A stretch of 64,000 bases of DNA from JACDER01 sp963717765 (GTDB taxonomy: Bacteria; Actinomycetota; Thermoleophilia; Gaiellales; Gaiellaceae). Shown piece after piece: positions 61,687 through 64,000 of this stretch (its first letter is position 1; each line of letters begins with the position of its first letter). A program made the position numbers and the translations under genes. The notes under the pieces are model-generated. The model searched no databases. It worked only from the letters and a program-made list of their open reading frames with translations, and was not told the DNA's origin. The stretch covers positions 62,001 to 126,000 of the forward strand of contig CAVQWX010000004.1 of the NCBI GenBank assembly GCA_963717765.1. The letters are read 5' to 3'.

Positions 61687-62465
61687 GTCGCGCTCGCAGC
61701 CCCGCTTCCGAGATAGGCCTCGATGACGCGCTCGTCCTTCTGCACCTCCGTCGGGGTTCCCTCGGCGATCTTCTCACCGTAGTCGAAGACGGTCACCCGG
61801 TCGGAGATCCCCATGACCACGCGCATGTCGTGCTCGATCATGAGGATCGTCAGCTGATGCTCCGCCTTGAGCTTGGCGACGAAGTCCGTGAACTCGAGCG
61901 TCTCCTGCGGGTTCATCCCCGCCGTCGGCTCGTCGAGGAGCAGCAGCTGCGGCTCGATGGCGAGCGCGCGCGCGACCTCGAGCCGGCGCTGGTCGCCGTA
62001 GGAGAGATTGCGCGCGTACTCCTCTTCGTCCACATCGCCGAGCCCCGAGAACTCGAGCAGCTCCCGCGCCCGCTTCCGCGCCTCGACCTCTTCGCGCTTG
62101 ACACGCGGCGTCCTGAGGATGCTCGGAACGATCCCGCCCTTGAGCTGGGTGTGCATCCCGACGAGGACGTTCTCCAGAGCGGTCATCGTCTGGAAGAGGC
62201 GGATGTTCTGGAACGTTCGCCCGACCCCGCGCTCGGTGATCGCGTGCGGCGGTTTGCCGGTCACATCTTCGTCCTTCAGGACGACCCTTCCGGACGTCGG
62301 CTTGTAGACGCCGGTGAGCATGTTGAAGAAAGTCGTCTTGCCCGCGCCGTTCGGGCCGATCAAGCTGACGATCGTCCGCTGCGGGATGGTGAAGTCGACG
62401 TCGTCGACCGCGACGAGGCCGCCGAACTCCTTACGCAACTGCTCGACTTGGACGATGTCACTCAT
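61683..62465 (-). CDS. livG: Branched-chain amino acid ABC transporter, ATPase LivG
   Basis: 260 aa from ATG 62465 (ATGAGTGA overlap with the livM stop; ATG 62477 also possible). Walker A GPNGAGKTT, a LivG-type insert RTFQNIRLFQTMTALENVLVG, signature LSYGDQRRLEVARAL, Walker B LLLLDEPTAGMNPQE, and IEHDMRVV. Second ATPase of the Liv transporter. Confidence 0.94.
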   Translation of the reverse strand: MSDIVQVEQLRKEFGGLVAVDDVDFTIPQRTIVSLIGPNGAGKTTFFNMLTGVYKPTSGRVVLKDEDVTGKPPHAITERGVGRTFQNIRLFQTMTALENVLVGMHTQLKGGIVPSILRTPRVKREEVEARKRARELLEFSGLGDVDEEEYARNLSYGDQRRLEVARALAIEPQLLLLDEPTAGMNPQETLEFTDFVAKLKAEHQLTILMIEHDMRVVMGISDRVTVFDYGEKIAEGTPTEVQKDERVIEAYLGSGAASAT

Positions 62466-63879
62466 GCTCGAGGTCATAGAGCGGCTGGTCGTGGACTCCC
62501 ACCTCGAACTCGGCCTTCCGCCGAGTACTGGGTATCAGGCCTTCGGGCCTGAAGAGCATCACCACCACCAGGATGACGCCGAAGATCCCGAACTCGTACT
62601 TGGGCACCTCGATGTTCAACGACAGGTGCTGGTTCAGCCACGCGCCGGTGTTTGCCAGTCCCTCGCGGTCGAGGTAGGAGAGGAAGGCGGCGCCGAGGAT
62701 GACGCCCCAGATGTTCCCCATACCGCCGAGGATGACCATACAGAGGATGAACACCGAGATGTTGAAGAAGAAATCCCCGGGGAACGTCGCGCTCTTGAAG
62801 CTTGCGTAGTACCCGCCTGCGATCCCGCCGAAGAACGCGCCGCCTGCGTAGGCCCACGTCTTGGTGCGCATCAGCGGCACGCCCATCGCGGATGCCGCCG
62901 TTTCGTCCTCGCGAATTGCGACCCACGCTCGGCCGAGCCGCGAGTCGAGCAGCCGGAGGCTGCAGAAGATGGTGAACAGGACGAGGAGGATCGCCGTCCA
63001 GAAGAAGAGGCGCTCGGACGTGAAGAACGTGCCGTGCCCGGTCAGGTAGTTAAAGCTCCCGAAGCCGGGCGAGTCGATCGGGACGATCCCGTTCGGCCCG
63101 TTGGTCAGGTTGAACCCGGTGCCGAAGAAGTTGTCGCCGTTGCGCGCGATCTGGGGGAGGATCTCGCCGAACCCGAGGGTGACGATCGCCAGGTAGTCGC
63201 CGCGCAGCCGTAGCGTGGGCAGGCCGATGAGGATCCCGATGAGAGCAGTGACGATGCCGGCGAGGGCGAGCAGGAGCCAGATCGAGATGTGGATGCCGGG
63301 GACCGTCCCGCCGACCCCCGTGTCCCAGAAGTGCACGTTCAGGCCCGAGAACTGGCTCGAGGCGAACCACGCGACCGTGTAGGAGCCGATCGCGTAGAAG
63401 GCGACGTACCCGAGATCGAGGAGGCCGGCGTAGCCGACGACGATGTTCAGGCCGATCGCCATCATGATGAAGACGAGCATGTACACGCCCGTGGACACGT
63501 CCGGCCACGGCCCGAAGACCGGGATGTCGAACATGTTCGAGACGTAGAACGGGTAGGTGAAGGCCAGCCCGAAGGCCATCGCGGTGCGGATGTAGGGGCC
63601 GATGGTGGGGATGCGCTCCCACGGCGGGACGTAGAGCACGACGAAGACCAGCCAGGTCAGGAATGCCGCGCCGCGCCAGAGACCCGGCTCGCTGGTGGCG
63701 AAGTTGAAGATCGGCGCCAGGACGACGAACGTGATGAGGAAGACGATCGCCGCGGTGATCGCCCGGCGAAAGGTGATCCGCGCAACGGGTCCCGCCGTCT
63801 CGGGGAGGAGGCGCTCCTCGAGGTCGCTTATCCAGCCCCGGATGGGATCGAGGAAGCCGGTCCGCCGTCTTACGGCCAG
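62458..63879 (-). CDS. livM: Branched-chain amino acid ABC transporter, permease LivM
   Basis: 473 aa from CTG 63879. About ten membrane helices. GLNIVVGYAGLLDLGYVAFYAIGSYT and LRLRGDYLAIVTLGFGEI are LivM signatures, with GRAWVAIREDETAASAMGV as the loop contacting the ATPase. No ATG, GTG or TTG lies in frame between the livH stop and 63639, although the region encodes a good soluble leader and the first helix (RAITAAIVFLITFVVLAPIF). GGAGG stands 11 bases before the CTG. Starting at 63639 would drop about 80 residues. Confidence 0.88.
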   Translation of the reverse strand: MAVRRRTGFLDPIRGWISDLEERLLPETAGPVARITFRRAITAAIVFLITFVVLAPIFNFATSEPGLWRGAAFLTWLVFVVLYVPPWERIPTIGPYIRTAMAFGLAFTYPFYVSNMFDIPVFGPWPDVSTGVYMLVFIMMAIGLNIVVGYAGLLDLGYVAFYAIGSYTVAWFASSQFSGLNVHFWDTGVGGTVPGIHISIWLLLALAGIVTALIGILIGLPTLRLRGDYLAIVTLGFGEILPQIARNGDNFFGTGFNLTNGPNGIVPIDSPGFGSFNYLTGHGTFFTSERLFFWTAILLVLFTIFCSLRLLDSRLGRAWVAIREDETAASAMGVPLMRTKTWAYAGGAFFGGIAGGYYASFKSATFPGDFFFNISVFILCMVILGGMGNIWGVILGAAFLSYLDREGLANTGAWLNQHLSLNIEVPKYEFGIFGVILVVVMLFRPEGLIPSTRRKAEFEVGVHDQPLYDLEHE

Positions 63880-63886
63880 CGGTTTC

Positions 63887-64000
63887 TCACCCTCCTTCCG
63901 GGGTCCGTTCGCCGAGCAGGCCCTCGGGCCTGAAGACGAGGATCAGGATCAGGATTGCGAACACGATCGACTGCGTCCAGTCGCTGCCGGGGGCATGCCA
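63887..64000 (-). CDS. livH: Branched-chain amino acid ABC transporter, permease LivH (C-terminal 37 residues)
   Basis: The last 37 codons of the upstream permease gene are visible: WTQSIVFAILILILVFRPEGLLGE, the typical LivH ending with a membrane helix and RPEGL. The rest lies beyond the right edge. The stop TGA (63889-63887) sits 8 bases before the livM start, and its final GGAGGG codons provide the livM ribosome site. Confidence 0.85.
   Translation of the reverse strand, partial: WHAPGSDWTQSIVFAILILILVFRPEGLLGERTPEGG

Overview
The window looks like a chromosome segment from a high-GC, aerobic, Gram-positive-type actinobacterium, possibly of the Thermoleophilia (Gaiellales/Solirubrobacterales) type. 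The lineage is inferred from family content: a CtpE-like P-type ATPase, an MprAB-like two-component pair, a single-gene bacterial Ku, NrtR with nadBCA, WS/DGAT, a DUF6529-like protein, and very high GC with dense antisense shadow frames. There is no outer-membrane machinery, rRNA, tRNA, CRISPR array or transposase gene in view.

Layout. 1-6 kb: a lysyl-phosphatidylglycerol-synthase-like enzyme (cut by the window edge), a P-type cation ATPase and an OafA-type acyltransferase, all on the minus strand. 6-16 kb: an accessory patch with decayed genes (delta-60/PASTA protein, DUF308 protein, hydrolase-cyclase remnant, GH3 glycosidase), a 224-bp inverted-repeat element, Ku with a coiled-coil partner, an adenylate cyclase joined to a BMP-type sensor domain, and a Rieske oxygenase. 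15-21 kb: a LodA/LodB-like cysteine tryptophylquinone oxidase pair with a large coiled-coil protein. 21-24 kb: the glyoxylate shunt (aceB-aceA) with a GntR/FCD regulator. 24-28 kb: amidase, cis-prenyltransferase, sigma-70 factor, cupredoxin, undecaprenyl-diphosphate phosphatase.

28.6-33.8 kb is an envelope-stress locus: an HtrA-type protease (frameshifted at its catalytic Asp), a secreted zincin, an OmpR-type regulator with its kinase, and a secreted alanine/glutamine-rich protein. All four promoter regions carry arrays of TTCTTAG-like 11-bp direct repeats, which I read as binding sites for the regulator encoded here. 33.8-47.5 kb is mostly housekeeping and cell-envelope genes (MsrB, DoxX, LysE, TGS GTPase, cytochrome c, S9 peptidase, WS/DGAT, polysaccharide deacetylase, 3D-domain protein, ATP-grasp ligase). 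47.5-50 kb holds a second two-component system. 51.7-55.9 kb is NAD synthesis under NrtR. 56-60.8 kb has polA, a HIT protein, a shortened GNAT and a LarA-like protein. 61-64 kb is a branched-chain amino acid (Liv) ABC transporter.

Three sequence-level patterns cut across the genes. (1) Six genes have no usable ATG/GTG/TTG but a well-placed CTG, often as a CTGA overlap with the preceding stop. (2) A dispersed palindromic repeat with GGAGGG/TTGGCG ends sits exactly at gene 3' ends and several times supplies a stop codon. (3) The 11-bp operator arrays mark a small regulon. There is also a high density of gene remnants.
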